A stretch of 64,000 bases of DNA from Streptomyces tauricus (GCF_014650955.1 NZ_BMVY01000008.1:62001-126000); one strand, 5' to 3'. Counted from the stretch's first letter, positions 15,329 through 24,273 are shown. Made by a program: numbers and translations. Notes: a model not told the origin generated them from the letters alone.

Positions 15329-16805
15329 GCATGAGCGTAGCAGTGTCGCTGATCTGGCCGATCGGTTGCGGAACGAGCTGGACCGCTACTCTCCCGGTGG
15401 AAAGCTGCCGTCCAGTCGCGTACTCGTCGAGCGGTTCCGGGTCAGTCCCGTGACCGTCTCCCGGGCGCTCGCCCAGCTCTCCGCCGAGGGCCTGGTGGTC
15501 ACCCGGCCCGGGGCGGGCGCGTTCCGGGCCGAGCCGCGCGCCGCCGGGCCTGCCGTCGGGGACACCTCCTGGCAGGAGGTAGCGCTCAGCGCCGACGCCA
15601 CGACCGAACTCGTACCCCGCACGGTGGACGCCTCGGGGGTGCTCGTCTCGCTGGCCGCCCCGCCGCCGGGAGTCATCGAGTTCAACGGTGGCTATCTGCA
15701 CCCCTCGCTGCAGCCGGAACGGGCGATGGCCGCGGCGCTGTCCCGGGCGGGCCGTCGCCCCGGCGTCTGGGCGCGCCCGCCGGTGGAAGGGCTGCCGGAG
15801 CTGCGCGAGTGGTTCGCGCGGGGCATCGGCGGCGCCATCACGGCCGCCGAGGTGCTCATCACGGCCGGCGGCCAGTCCGGGCTGACCACCGCGCTGCGCG
15901 CACTCGCCCCGCCCGGCGCGCCGGTCCTCGTCGAGTCGCCCACCTATCCCGGCATGCTGGCGATCGCCCGCGCGGCCGGGCTGCGGCCCGTGCCCGTGCC
16001 CGTGGACCGGGACGGGGTGAAGCCGACCCTGCTCGCCGACGCCTTCCGGGCCACCGGCGCCCGCGTCTTCGTCTGCCAGCCGCTGTTCCAGAACCCGACC
16101 GGCGCGGTGCTCGCCCCCGAGCGGCGCGGCGAGGTGCTGCGGATCGCCCGCGAGGCGGGCGCGTTCGTCATCGAGGACGACTTCGTACGCCGTCTCGTGC
16201 ACGACGACGCCGGACCGCTGCCGCGTCCGCTGGCCTCGGACGACCCCGACGGAGTCGTCGTCCACGTCTGCTCGCTGACCAAGGCGACCTCGCCGAGCTT
16301 CCGGGTGAGTGCCCTGGCCGCCCGCGGGCCCGTACTGGAACGGCTGCGGGCGATCCAGGTCGTCGACACCTTCTTCGTGCCGCGCCCGCTCCAGGAGGCG
16401 GCCCTGGAACTCGTCGGCTCGCCCGCCTGGCCCCGCCATCTGCGAGCCGTCTCGGCCGAACTGCGGGTCCGGCGGGACGCGATGGCCGCCGCGCTGCGCC
16501 TGCAGCTGCCCGAACTCGCCCTGCCGCACATCCCGTCCGGCGGCTACCAGCTGTGGGTGCGCCTGCCCGACGGCACTGGGGGTACCTCCCAGGCTTTCGG
16601 CTCCGGGGGAGAGACGGCGCTCCTGTCCGCGGCCCTGCGCGCGGGCGTGGCCGTCACCCCGGGCCGCCCCTACTTCAGCGCCGAGCCCCCGGCGGCCCAC
16701 CTGCGGCTCAGCTTCGCGGCGGTCGCGAGCACTGCCGAGATCACCGAGGGTGTCCGCAGACTGCGCTCGGCCTGCGCCGAAATCGGTTCGACAGCGGGAC
16801 CCTGA
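15327..16805 (+). CDS. MocR-type regulator (GntR helix-turn-helix fused to aminotransferase-like domain)
   Basis: The product is 492 residues from ATG 15327. The winged-helix DNA-binding domain covers 1-70 (SVADLADRLRNELDRYSP, SSRVLVERFRVSPVTVSRAL). A class I aminotransferase fold follows, with the PLP lysine at K319 (SLTKATSPSFR). MocR proteins sense PLP or an amino compound and often control a divergent transporter, here EamA. Near the C-terminus (residues about 416-428) a Gly/Ser-rich GGTSQAFGSGG segment is encoded by a palindromic insertion. The start has no ribosome site; TATTCT (15313-15318) could serve as -10 for a leaderless mRNA. Confidence 0.9.
   Translation: MHERSSVADLADRLRNELDRYSPGGKLPSSRVLVERFRVSPVTVSRALAQLSAEGLVVTRPGAGAFRAEPRAAGPAVGDTSWQEVALSADATTELVPRTVDASGVLVSLAAPPPGVIEFNGGYLHPSLQPERAMAAALSRAGRRPGVWARPPVEGLPELREWFARGIGGAITAAEVLITAGGQSGLTTALRALAPPGAPVLVESPTYPGMLAIARAAGLRPVPVPVDRDGVKPTLLADAFRATGARVFVCQPLFQNPTGAVLAPERRGEVLRIAREAGAFVIEDDFVRRLVHDDAGPLPRPLASDDPDGVVVHVCSLTKATSPSFRVSALAARGPVLERLRAIQVVDTFFVPRPLQEAALELVGSPAWPRHLRAVSAELRVRRDAMAAALRLQLPELALPHIPSGGYQLWVRLPDGTGGTSQAFGSGGETALLSAALRAGVAVTPGRPYFSAEPPAAHLRLSFAAVASTAEITEGVRRLRSACAEIGSTAGP
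16574..16611 (+). repeat. Palindromic 38-bp insertion inside the MocR gene
   Basis: The segment contains CTGGGGGTACCTCCCAG, an imperfect palindrome, then a Gly/Ser-rich stretch ending in CCGGGGGAG. It keeps the reading frame and adds a loop between two conserved strands (RLPDG and ETALLSAAL). It resembles short palindromic repeats often found in Streptomyces genomes, some within genes; this is from general familiarity. Confidence 0.55.
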
Positions 16806-16822
16806 CCTGGAACTCTCCCGCC

Positions 16823-17260
16823 ATGACCGACATACCCAGCCTGCCCGAGGGCTACGAGATCTCCACCGACCGCGCGCGCATCGACGTGGGGAGGGTCCAC
16901 CGCTGGCTCGCCACCGACGCGTACTGGGCGATGGACCGGCCGCGTGAACGGCACGAGCGCGCGATGGCCGGATCGCTCAACTTCGGGGTGTACGAGACGA
17001 TTTCGGGCGACCAGGTGGCGTACGCGCGCGTGGTGACCGACGGGGCTACCTTCGCCTGGCTCTGCGATGTGTACGTGGACCGGGCCGCGCGGGGCAAGGG
17101 GCTCGGCACCGCCCTGGTCACCGCCGTACGCGACCACCTGCGGCCCATGGGCCTGCGCCGCGTGGTGCTCGCCACCCATGACGCGCACGGGGTCTACGAG
17201 AAGCTCGGGTTCAAGGTGCTCGACCGGCCCGACCGGTGGATGGCGCTGGGCCTCGAATGA
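16823..17260 (+). CDS. GNAT-family N-acetyltransferase
   Basis: The product is 145 residues from ATG 16823. The acetyl-CoA loop is VYVDRAARGKGLGTALV (V, R/Q-x-x-G-x-G/A pattern, about 85-101). FAWLCDVYV forms strand 4 and VYEKLGFKVLDRP is the C-terminal motif B. The N-terminal ISTDRARIDVGRVHRWLATD matches small stand-alone acetyltransferases of unknown substrate. It lies 17 bp after the MocR gene on the same strand, so may share its mRNA. Confidence 0.88.
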   Translation: MTDIPSLPEGYEISTDRARIDVGRVHRWLATDAYWAMDRPRERHERAMAGSLNFGVYETISGDQVAYARVVTDGATFAWLCDVYVDRAARGKGLGTALVTAVRDHLRPMGLRRVVLATHDAHGVYEKLGFKVLDRPDRWMALGLE

Positions 17261-17383
17261 CGCTGCCGTGATTCTCCGCCCGTGCACCGTCCCGCGAAAT
17301 TTGTGGGGGCCTTCGCGTGAGCATTCCGTGTGTGCCGTCGATCAGCTCTTGACCTGCGCAGTTCCGGCGCTCACGATCGCCGC

Positions 17384-17968
17384 ATGCATGTTCGGGTCAC
17401 GCTGATCGCCGCCGCCCGCGGTTCCTCGTTGCTCGCCGAGCGCTTCGACGACGACCGGCCGCTGGACCAGGCGGGCTGGGGCGAGGTGCAGCGCGTCGCC
17501 CACACCCTCGTACCGCTCGCCGCGGCCGAGCTGCGGTACTGCTCACCGACCCCGCGCAGCCGGTCCACCGGTGACGGGCTGGGGCTCTCGCCGCTGGCCC
17601 AACCGGCCCTGCGGGACTGCGACATGGGCCGCTGGCGCGGGCTGACCCTCGGGGAGGCGATGGCCCGTGAACCCGAGGCGGTGGACGCCTGGCTCGCCGA
17701 CCCGTACTCCGCGGCCCACGGCGGCGAACCGCTCGCGGAGTTCGTCCAGCGGGTCGGCGGCTGGCTCGACACCCGCCCCGCCGACGACGGCGGCCGGATC
17801 GTCGCCGTGGCGGAACCCGCGGTCGTGCGCGCGGCGCTCGTCTACGCCCTGAGGGCGCACCCGTCGACGTACTGGAACTTCGACGTCCGCCCGCTGTCGA
17901 CGGCCACTCTCATCGGCTGGGCCGGCCGCTGGAATCTGCGCTTCGACGCCCAGTACGACCGTCTGTGA
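17384..17968 (+). CDS. Histidine-phosphatase-fold protein lacking both catalytic histidines
   Basis: The product is 194 residues from ATG 17384. The fold is recognisable (PLDQAGWGEVQRVAH, YCSPTPRSRSTGDGLGL, RDCDMGRWRGLTLGEAM, GEPLAEFVQRVGGWL). The N-terminal RHG is replaced by AAARGSS and the second histidine site by AVAEPAVVRAAL, so ordinary phosphomutase/phosphatase chemistry is not expected. Similar histidine-less proteins occur, as I recall, beside cobalt transporters in Streptomyces. No ribosome site precedes the start. It converges on and overlaps the next gene by 59 bp. Confidence 0.8.
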   Translation: MHVRVTLIAAARGSSLLAERFDDDRPLDQAGWGEVQRVAHTLVPLAAAELRYCSPTPRSRSTGDGLGLSPLAQPALRDCDMGRWRGLTLGEAMAREPEAVDAWLADPYSAAHGGEPLAEFVQRVGGWLDTRPADDGGRIVAVAEPAVVRAALVYALRAHPSTYWNFDVRPLSTATLIGWAGRWNLRFDAQYDRL

Positions 17969-18488
17969 GCCGGTGGTCGGGCGCGGGGTGCGGTCCGTCG
18001 TGAGTTGTCCGTCGTGAGTAGTCCGTCGTGAGGACCAGGTCCTTGGCGGGCCCGCCCACCCGCCACACCGTCCGCCAGCGGTCCGCGTCGTACACGGTGA
18101 ACTCGCCGCGGTAGAGGTCCGCCGAGCACGGATGGTCGGCGACGTACCTGCCGGTGGCGAGGTCCAGGTCGTGGAAGGGGCGGCCGTCGGCGAACCGTAC
18201 GTCGGCCCGGCTCGCCCCGTCACCCGGCAGGAACCTGAGGGTGCGCTCGGCGGGCCGGGCCACGCCCTGCCACACGAAGGTGCCGGACTCGTGGTGCAGC
18301 AGCCCCGGGCCGCCGTCGTCCAGCGGCCCGAACACCGTCGTCCCCTCGAAGGCGCCGCTCGCCCCGCTCGCGAGATCCCGCACGGAACGCTCCACGTGCC
18401 AGCTCCCGGCCAGATACGCCAGCACATCGCCCACCGGCCGGAATCCGGCCATCCCCTCCGTCACCGCGGCCTCTCCTGTCCAACCCAT
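17910..18488 (-). CDS. DUF6314-family protein
   Basis: The frame gives 192 residues. The core (about 10-155: VLAYLAGSWHVERSVRD, LLHHESGTFVWQGVARPAE, FHDLDLATGRYVADHPCSAD, YDADRWRTVWRVGGPAKDLV) matches DUF6314, a lipocalin-like small-molecule-binding fold of unknown ligand. The last 35 residues are a basic tail encoded over a 14-bp tandem repeat and the end of the converging gene, and are probably not part of the ancestral protein. Confidence 0.8.
   Translation of the reverse strand: MGWTGEAAVTEGMAGFRPVGDVLAYLAGSWHVERSVRDLASGASGAFEGTTVFGPLDDGGPGLLHHESGTFVWQGVARPAERTLRFLPGDGASRADVRFADGRPFHDLDLATGRYVADHPCSADLYRGEFTVYDADRWRTVWRVGGPAKDLVLTTDYSRRTTHDGPHPAPDHRLTDGRTGRRSADSSGRPSR
17993..18034. repeat. 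Three tandem 14-bp repeats
   Basis: GTCCGTCGTGAG(T/G)x starts at 17993, 18007 and 18021. The unit is not a multiple of three, so gain or loss of one unit changes the reading frame of the DUF6314 C-terminal tail. Confidence 0.8.
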
Positions 18489-18586
18489 TGACGTGATCCT
18501 GCCCCCTACCTATCTTGCCGTTCGAAGTATTGATCAGTGTCCGGTATATCGAACATGATGCACCCTCTCAGAGCCGCGGAGGATCC

Positions 18587-21103
18587 ATGTCACATGCCCG
18601 CACCCGCACTCGCTGGAGACTCGCCCTCACGGCCACCACCCTGCTGGCCGCCTCCTTCCTCGTCCCGCCCCCGGTGAACGCCGCCCCGGCGGACACCACT
18701 TCGACGAGCGCCGCCTCCGAGGACGTCACCGACTACGCGATCACCGTGGACCCGGCGTCCACGGGCGCGACGATCGACGACACCATGTACGGCGTCTTCT
18801 TCGAGGACATCAACCGGGCCGCGGACGGCGGTCTGTACGCGGAGCTGGTGCAGAACCGGTCCTTCGAGTACTCGACCGCCGACAACCGCTCGTACACCCC
18901 GCTCACCTCCTGGGCCACCACGGGCACCGCGGCGACCGCGGACGACGACGGCCGGCTGAACGCCCGCAACCGCACCTACCTCGCCCTGGGCGCCGACTCG
19001 TCCGTGACCAACTCCGGCTACAACAGCGGTATTTCGGTGGAGGAGGGCAAGACCTACGACTTCTCCGTCTGGGCCCGCACCGACGGATCCTCCGCCCTCA
19101 CGGTGACCCTCCAGGACGCCGACGGCGAACTGGCACAGGCCCGCCGGGTCACCGCGCGCGGCGGCTGGGCCAAGTACACGGCACGCCTCACCGCCACCCG
19201 CACCAGCGCCGCCGGCCGCCTCACGGTGGCCTCGGACAGCCCTGCCGCGCTCGACATGATCTCGCTCGTCCCGCGCGACACGTACAAGGGCCACGGGCTG
19301 CGCGAGGACCTCGCCCGGAAGATCGCCGCCCTGGACCCCGCCTTCGTCCGCTTCCCGGGCGGCTGCCTGGTCAACACCGGCAGCATGAAGGGGTACGACG
19401 AGGAGTCCGGCTGGGAGCGCAGGCGCGCGTACCAGTGGAAGGACACGATCGGCCCGGTCGAGCAGCGCGCGACGAACGCCAACTTCTGGGGCTACAACCA
19501 GAGTTACGGCCTCGGCTACTACGAGTACTTCCAGTTCTCCGAGGACATCGGAGCCATGCCGCTGCCCGTGGTGCCCGCCCTCGTCACCGGCTGCGGCCAG
19601 AACCAGGCCGTCGACGACGACGCGCTCCTCAGGCGCCACATCCAGGACACCCTGGACCTCATCGAGTTCGCCAACGGACCGGTGACCAGTGAATGGGGCA
19701 AGAAGCGGGCCAGGATGGGCCACCCGAAGCCGTTCCGCCTCACACACCTCGCGGTCGGCAACGAGGAGAACCTGCCGAACGAGTACTTCGAGCGCTTCAA
19801 GCAGTTCCGCGCGGCCGTCGAGGCGACGTACCCGGAGATCACCGTCGTCTCCAACTCCGGCCCCGACGACAGCGGTTCGACCTTCGACACGGCCTGGAAG
19901 CTCAACCGGGAAGCGAACGTCGACATGGTCGACGAGCACTACTACAACAGCCCGCAGTGGTTCCTGCAGAACAACGACCGCTACGACTCGTACGACAGGA
20001 ACGGCCCCAAGGTCTTCCTCGGCGAGTACGCCTCCCAGGGCAACACCTTCAAGAACGCCCTCGCGGAGGCCGCGTTCATGACCGGCCTCGAACGCAACGC
20101 GGACGTCGTGAAGCTCGCCTCGTACGCCCCGCTGCTCGCCAACGAGGACTACGTGCAGTGGCGCCCGGACCTGATCTGGTTCAACAACCACGCGTCCTGG
20201 AACTCCGCCAACTACGAGGTGCAGAAGCTCTTCATGCGCAATGTCGGCGACCGGGTCGTACCGTCGCGCGCGACCGGCACACCGTCGGTCAGCGGACCCG
20301 TCACGGGTGCGGTCGGCCTGTCGACGTGGGCGACGAGTGCCGCGTACGACGAGGTGAGGGTGACCGGCGCGGACGGCACGGAACTGCTCGCCGACGACTT
20401 CTCCGGTGACGCCTCGAAGTGGACCCACACGGGCGGCGGCAGCTGGAGCGTCCAGGACGGGCAGTACGTGCAGAGCGACGAGGCCGCCGAGAACACCATG
20501 GTCTCCGCGGGCGACCCCGCCTGGCACGACTACGACGTGCACGTGAAGGCCACCAAGAAGGCCGGCAAGGAGGGCTTCCTCGTCGCCTTCGGCGTCAAGG
20601 ACACCGGCACCTACTACTGGTGGAACCTGGGCGGCTGGAACAACACCCAGTCCGCCGTCGAACAGGCCGTGGACGGCGGCAAGTCGACGCTGATCTCCAA
20701 GGCCGGGTCGATCGAGACGGGCCGCGCCTACGACATCGACATCAAGGTGCGCGGCCGGCAGGTGACCCTCCTCCTCGACGGCCAGGAGTGGGGCGGCTTC
20801 ACCGACGACAAGCCCGCCGAGCCGTTCCGGCAGGTGATCACCAAGGACCAGAAGACCGGTGACCTGATCGTCAAGGTGGTCAACGCCCAGGCGGCGGACG
20901 CCCGTACGGCGGTCGACCTCGGGAGTGCGAAGGTCCGCTCGAAGGCCTCGGTGACCACCCTCGCCGCCGCCCCCGACGCCGTGAACACCGAGACGGACAC
21001 GGCCGTCGCACCGGTCACGTCCACCTTCTCGGGAGTCGCGAGGAAGTTCACGTACACCTTCCCGGCGAACTCCGTGACGTTCCTGCGCATCAAGAAGGGA
21101 TGA
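18587..21103 (+). CDS. Secreted GH51 alpha-L-arabinofuranosidase
   Basis: The product is 838 residues from ATG 18587, preceded by GGAGGATCC. A Sec signal peptide covers about 1-34 (ALTATTLLAASFLVPPPVNA). The N-terminal part has MYGVFFEDINRAADGGLYAE then a CBM4_9-like sandwich (about 100-215). The catalytic barrel carries the acid/base E393 (AVGNEENLPNEYFERF) and nucleophile E480 (FLGEYASQG). The C-terminal beta domain is interrupted at about residue 605-785 by a laminin-G/DUF1080-like module (DDFSGDASKWTHTGGGSWSV). It releases arabinose from plant arabinans and arabinoxylans. GTTCGA (18520) and TCGAAC (18549) flank its promoter region and may be an operator. Confidence 0.9.
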   Translation: MSHARTRTRWRLALTATTLLAASFLVPPPVNAAPADTTSTSAASEDVTDYAITVDPASTGATIDDTMYGVFFEDINRAADGGLYAELVQNRSFEYSTADNRSYTPLTSWATTGTAATADDDGRLNARNRTYLALGADSSVTNSGYNSGISVEEGKTYDFSVWARTDGSSALTVTLQDADGELAQARRVTARGGWAKYTARLTATRTSAAGRLTVASDSPAALDMISLVPRDTYKGHGLREDLARKIAALDPAFVRFPGGCLVNTGSMKGYDEESGWERRRAYQWKDTIGPVEQRATNANFWGYNQSYGLGYYEYFQFSEDIGAMPLPVVPALVTGCGQNQAVDDDALLRRHIQDTLDLIEFANGPVTSEWGKKRARMGHPKPFRLTHLAVGNEENLPNEYFERFKQFRAAVEATYPEITVVSNSGPDDSGSTFDTAWKLNREANVDMVDEHYYNSPQWFLQNNDRYDSYDRNGPKVFLGEYASQGNTFKNALAEAAFMTGLERNADVVKLASYAPLLANEDYVQWRPDLIWFNNHASWNSANYEVQKLFMRNVGDRVVPSRATGTPSVSGPVTGAVGLSTWATSAAYDEVRVTGADGTELLADDFSGDASKWTHTGGGSWSVQDGQYVQSDEAAENTMVSAGDPAWHDYDVHVKATKKAGKEGFLVAFGVKDTGTYYWWNLGGWNNTQSAVEQAVDGGKSTLISKAGSIETGRAYDIDIKVRGRQVTLLLDGQEWGGFTDDKPAEPFRQVITKDQKTGDLIVKVVNAQAADARTAVDLGSAKVRSKASVTTLAAAPDAVNTETDTAVAPVTSTFSGVARKFTYTFPANSVTFLRIKKG

Positions 21104-21108
21104 GCGGG

Positions 21109-21149
21109 CGGGTGGCCCGGGTGTGGTGACTCCACGCCCGGGCCGCCCG
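21109..21149. terminator. Bidirectional hairpin between convergent genes
   Basis: 18-base arms at 21109-21126 and 21132-21149 match at 16 positions around a TGACT loop. It lies between the arabinofuranosidase and the converging kinase. Confidence 0.7.
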
Positions 21150-21166
21150 GCGGGAAGACGACCGGG

Positions 21167-22828
21167 TCAGCCCTTCTCGGTGGTGTCCTTGGTGCTCAGG
21201 AAGAGGTCCTGGCCGTTCTTCGTGACGGCGAAGCTGCCGTCGGCGCGGAGTTCCAGGACGGCCCCGCCGTCCGGGTAACCCGTGTTGGTGGCCCACACCG
21301 GCTTGTCGTCGGCGGTGTAGACGACCAGGTTGCCGTCCTCCTGGAACACGGCCTTGTAGTTCTCGCCCGAGGTGAGGGACGCCCAGGTGGCCTTGTCGTT
21401 CACGTCGTAGGCGACGAGGTTGCCGTCCGGCTGCATGACCAGCTTCATGTGCGCGGTCTGCAGGAACTCACCCGTCAGCAGGGTCCGCCGGGGCTCGACC
21501 GTCAGCGTCTCCGGCAGGGGAGCGGGGCTCGTCGGCTTCTCGCTCGCCGCCGGATCCTTCGCGTCGGCCGTGCTCCGGTGGGAGTCGCCGCGGCTCGCCG
21601 ACGCCTTCGGGTCCTTGGCGCCGGTGGTCGAGCCGGAGCCCTCCAGGGCGACCGCGGTGGCCACCACGACGGCGACCGTGACGATCGCGCCGGCCGCGAT
21701 GAGCGGTGTGCGGCGGCGCCAGACCGGCCGGGTGCCGCGCGGGGGCGTACCGCCCGGTCCGTCCGGTGGCGGAGAGGGCAGGAAGCGGGTCTGCGCGACG
21801 GTAGCCGGGGCCGGAGCGGGGGACGGTACCGGTGACTGGGGTAGGGCACCCGGCAGGGCGGCGGCGTCCACGGTGGCGGTGGGCGCGGTGGCGTCGACCC
21901 GTGTGGGCGCGTACGGCGCCGAGGGCGCGGGCGGAGCGGGCGGCGTGGGCGGAGCGGCGGCCGCCGCCGTGTCCGAGGCGGGCGCCATGGCGATGATCTG
22001 CTGGTAGGCGGGGTGCCGCACGATGTCGGTCTCGCTGGCGCAGAGTTCCACGATGCGCTGCGGCCCGGGGCGCTGCGCCGGGTCCTTGTGCGCGCAGAGG
22101 GCGATCAGCTCGGCCATCTCCGCGGGAACCCCGGCGAGGTCCATCTCCTCGTGGACGGTGCGGTAGGAGACGGTCGCCAACGCGCCCTCCCCGTAGGGCG
22201 CGCGGCCGGTGAGGCAGTAGGCCAGGGTGACGGCGAGCGCGAACACGTCGGACGGCGGTCCGGCCTCGCCCCGGGTCAGGCTCTCCGGGGCTATGAACCC
22301 GGGGGTGCCTATGGCGGTGCCGACCTGCGTGATGTTCGACATCTCGTCGCTGCGGGCGATCCCGAAGTCGATGAGCTGGGGACCGGTGGCGGACAGGATC
22401 ACGTTCTGCGGCTTGATGTCCCGGTGCAGCACACCGTGTACGTGGACATCGGCGAGCCCTTCGGCCAGCGCGGCCAGCACGGCGCGAGCGAGGTCGACCG
22501 GGAAGGGGCCCGTCGCCGCGACCGCGTCGGCCAGCGTCGGGCCGGGCACGTACTCGGTCGCCATCCAGAACGGCGGGCTGTCCACCTCGGCGTCGATGAG
22601 CGCCGCCGTGAAGGCGTTGCGGATGGTCCCCAGGGTCTCCACCTCACGACGGAAACGCTGCAACGCCGCCGGGTCGTACTGGAGATGGGCGTTGATGACC
22701 TTGACCGCGGCGGGCCGTCCCCCGGGCGTCCGGCCGAGGTAGACGCTTCCCATGCCGCCGGAACCGAGCCGGCCGAGCAGACGGTAACGACCCATGTTCG
22801 TAGGGTCGGAATCTTGCAGCGGGTACAC
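21167..22828 (-). CDS. Membrane Ser/Thr protein kinase with B-lectin sensor domain
   Basis: GTG 22828 follows a GGAGGG site and gives 553 residues. The Hanks-type kinase domain covers about 12-270: GRLGSGGMGSVYLGRT (P-loop), AVKVI lysine, LHRDIKPQN catalytic loop, LIDFGIARSD, GTPGFIAPE. A Pro/Ala linker (about 285-360) leads to one transmembrane helix (IAAGAIVTVAVVVATAVAL, about 372-392). An external bulb-type lectin domain follows (about 440-550: QPDGNLVAYDV, QEDGNLVVYTAD, LELRADGSFAV). The lectin probably binds a sugar or wall polymer and signals inward. It stands alone on its strand. Confidence 0.93.
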   Translation of the reverse strand: MYPLQDSDPTNMGRYRLLGRLGSGGMGSVYLGRTPGGRPAAVKVINAHLQYDPAALQRFRREVETLGTIRNAFTAALIDAEVDSPPFWMATEYVPGPTLADAVAATGPFPVDLARAVLAALAEGLADVHVHGVLHRDIKPQNVILSATGPQLIDFGIARSDEMSNITQVGTAIGTPGFIAPESLTRGEAGPPSDVFALAVTLAYCLTGRAPYGEGALATVSYRTVHEEMDLAGVPAEMAELIALCAHKDPAQRPGPQRIVELCASETDIVRHPAYQQIIAMAPASDTAAAAAPPTPPAPPAPSAPYAPTRVDATAPTATVDAAALPGALPQSPVPSPAPAPATVAQTRFLPSPPPDGPGGTPPRGTRPVWRRRTPLIAAGAIVTVAVVVATAVALEGSGSTTGAKDPKASASRGDSHRSTADAKDPAASEKPTSPAPLPETLTVEPRRTLLTGEFLQTAHMKLVMQPDGNLVAYDVNDKATWASLTSGENYKAVFQEDGNLVVYTADDKPVWATNTGYPDGGAVLELRADGSFAVTKNGQDLFLSTKDTTEKG

Positions 22829-23186
22829 CTGACACGCCCTCCAGGCAGTCGGGACACGCGCGTCCGTAGGGACGGGGCTTGTGTCCAAGACTCTCTGCGG
22901 CGGGATGTCGGTTCCGGTGCCACCGTTACTTCGCTCCGCCCTGAGGACGAAGAATATAGCCCTCGTGTGACACCGAGGATCCTGGTCGGCCGCCCGGCAC
23001 GGCAGTTGGCCATCTCGGCCCGACCGGGAACCGGTCCGGTGCCCCGCCGCACCCCTGCCCCTTGCCCCCGGCGCGGCCCTCGCACCTCTTGCGCCCGGCC
23101 CTCACCTCTCCTGCGTCCCGCCCTCGTACATCTTCTGCCCCGTGCCGTACTTCGTGCGTCCCGCGGCTCTGCGTACCCTCTTCCCC
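22829..23186. other. Divergent intergenic region, no gene seen
   Basis: 358 bp between the kinase and the GlxA-type regulator. The right half is C-rich with no convincing start-associated ribosome site. An in-frame GTG at 23142 is an alternative start for the regulator. No hairpin or clear operator is seen. Confidence 0.5.
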
Positions 23187-24143
23187 GTGCCAGCCTCACC
23201 CCTGCATCACGTCGCCGTCCTCGTGCTCGAAGGTGCGAAGCCCCTCGATGTCGGCATCCCCGCGCAGGTGTTCACGACCCGCGCGAGCATGCCGTACGAG
23301 GTGCGGGTGTGCGGTGCGGCGACCGGTCCCGTGGCCGGCGGCGACGGTCTGTCGTACCACGTGGCCCATGACCTCGACGCGCTCGCGTGGGCCGACATCG
23401 TCTTCGTCCCCGGCTACCGGTTCCCGGACCGCGAGGACCCGCCGCCGGCCGTCGTCGACGCGCTGATCGCCGCCCACGAGCGCGGCGCGCGGCTCGCCGC
23501 CATCTCGACGGGCGCCTTCGCGCTCGCCGCCACGGGCCTGCTCGACGGCAGGCGCGCCACGACGCACTGGCACTACACGGCGGCACTGGCGGCGAAGCGT
23601 CCGCTGGTCCGGGTCGACGAGAACGTGCTGTTCGTCGACGAGGGCAGCGTGCTGACGTCGGCCGGGGCGGCCTCGGGCATCGACCTGTGCCTGCACATCC
23701 TGCGCGGCGACCTCGGGGTGGCCGCCTCGAACCACGCGGCCCGGCGCCTGGTCGCGGCCCCCTACCGCAGCGGCGGCCAGGCGCAGTACGTGCCGTACAG
23801 CGTGCCCGAACCGCTGGGCGAGCGGTTCGCCGCGACCCGCGAGTGGGCACTGCACCGGCTGGGCCGGCCCCTCACCCTCGACATGCTCGCCCGGCACGCG
23901 GCGGTGTCGCCGCGGACGTTCTCGCGGCGCTTCGTCGAGGACACGGGGTACACGCCGATGCAGTGGGTCATGCGCGCTCGGATCGACATGGCGCGCGAAC
24001 TGCTCGAACGTTCACAGCGGGGCATCGAGCAGATCGCCGCCGACGCCGGTCTCGGTACGGGTGCGAATCTGCGGCTGCACTTCCAGCGCATCCTGGGCAC
24101 GACGCCGAGCGAATACCGGCGCACGTTCGCGCAGGGCGAGTAA
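23187..24143 (+). CDS. GlxA-family AraC-type transcription regulator
   Basis: The product is 318 residues from GTG 23187 (GTG 23142 would add 15). A DJ-1/PfpI-like domain covers 1-185 (HHVAVLVLEGAKPLDVGIPA, ADIVFVPGYR, SAGAASGIDLCLHIL); the usual catalytic Cys is replaced in AAISTGAFALAATGLLDG, so it is a sensor. Two AraC helix-turn-helix motifs cover about 210-310 (MLARHAAVSPRTFSRRF, GIEQIAADAGLGTGANLRL). It may act on the GAPDH gene 130 bp downstream, but that is only suggested by position. Confidence 0.92.
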   Translation: MPASPLHHVAVLVLEGAKPLDVGIPAQVFTTRASMPYEVRVCGAATGPVAGGDGLSYHVAHDLDALAWADIVFVPGYRFPDREDPPPAVVDALIAAHERGARLAAISTGAFALAATGLLDGRRATTHWHYTAALAAKRPLVRVDENVLFVDEGSVLTSAGAASGIDLCLHILRGDLGVAASNHAARRLVAAPYRSGGQAQYVPYSVPEPLGERFAATREWALHRLGRPLTLDMLARHAAVSPRTFSRRFVEDTGYTPMQWVMRARIDMARELLERSQRGIEQIAADAGLGTGANLRLHFQRILGTTPSEYRRTFAQGE

Positions 24144-24273
24144 CCCGCCAGGCGGTGCTCCACATGGCGCCCCAGCGCGTGGCGCGATCCTTTCGGACCG
24201 TGGCGATCACGCCGCTGTCACCGTCGGATGCCGCACGAGAACCTGAGGGCATACCGAACAAGGGACATCACTC

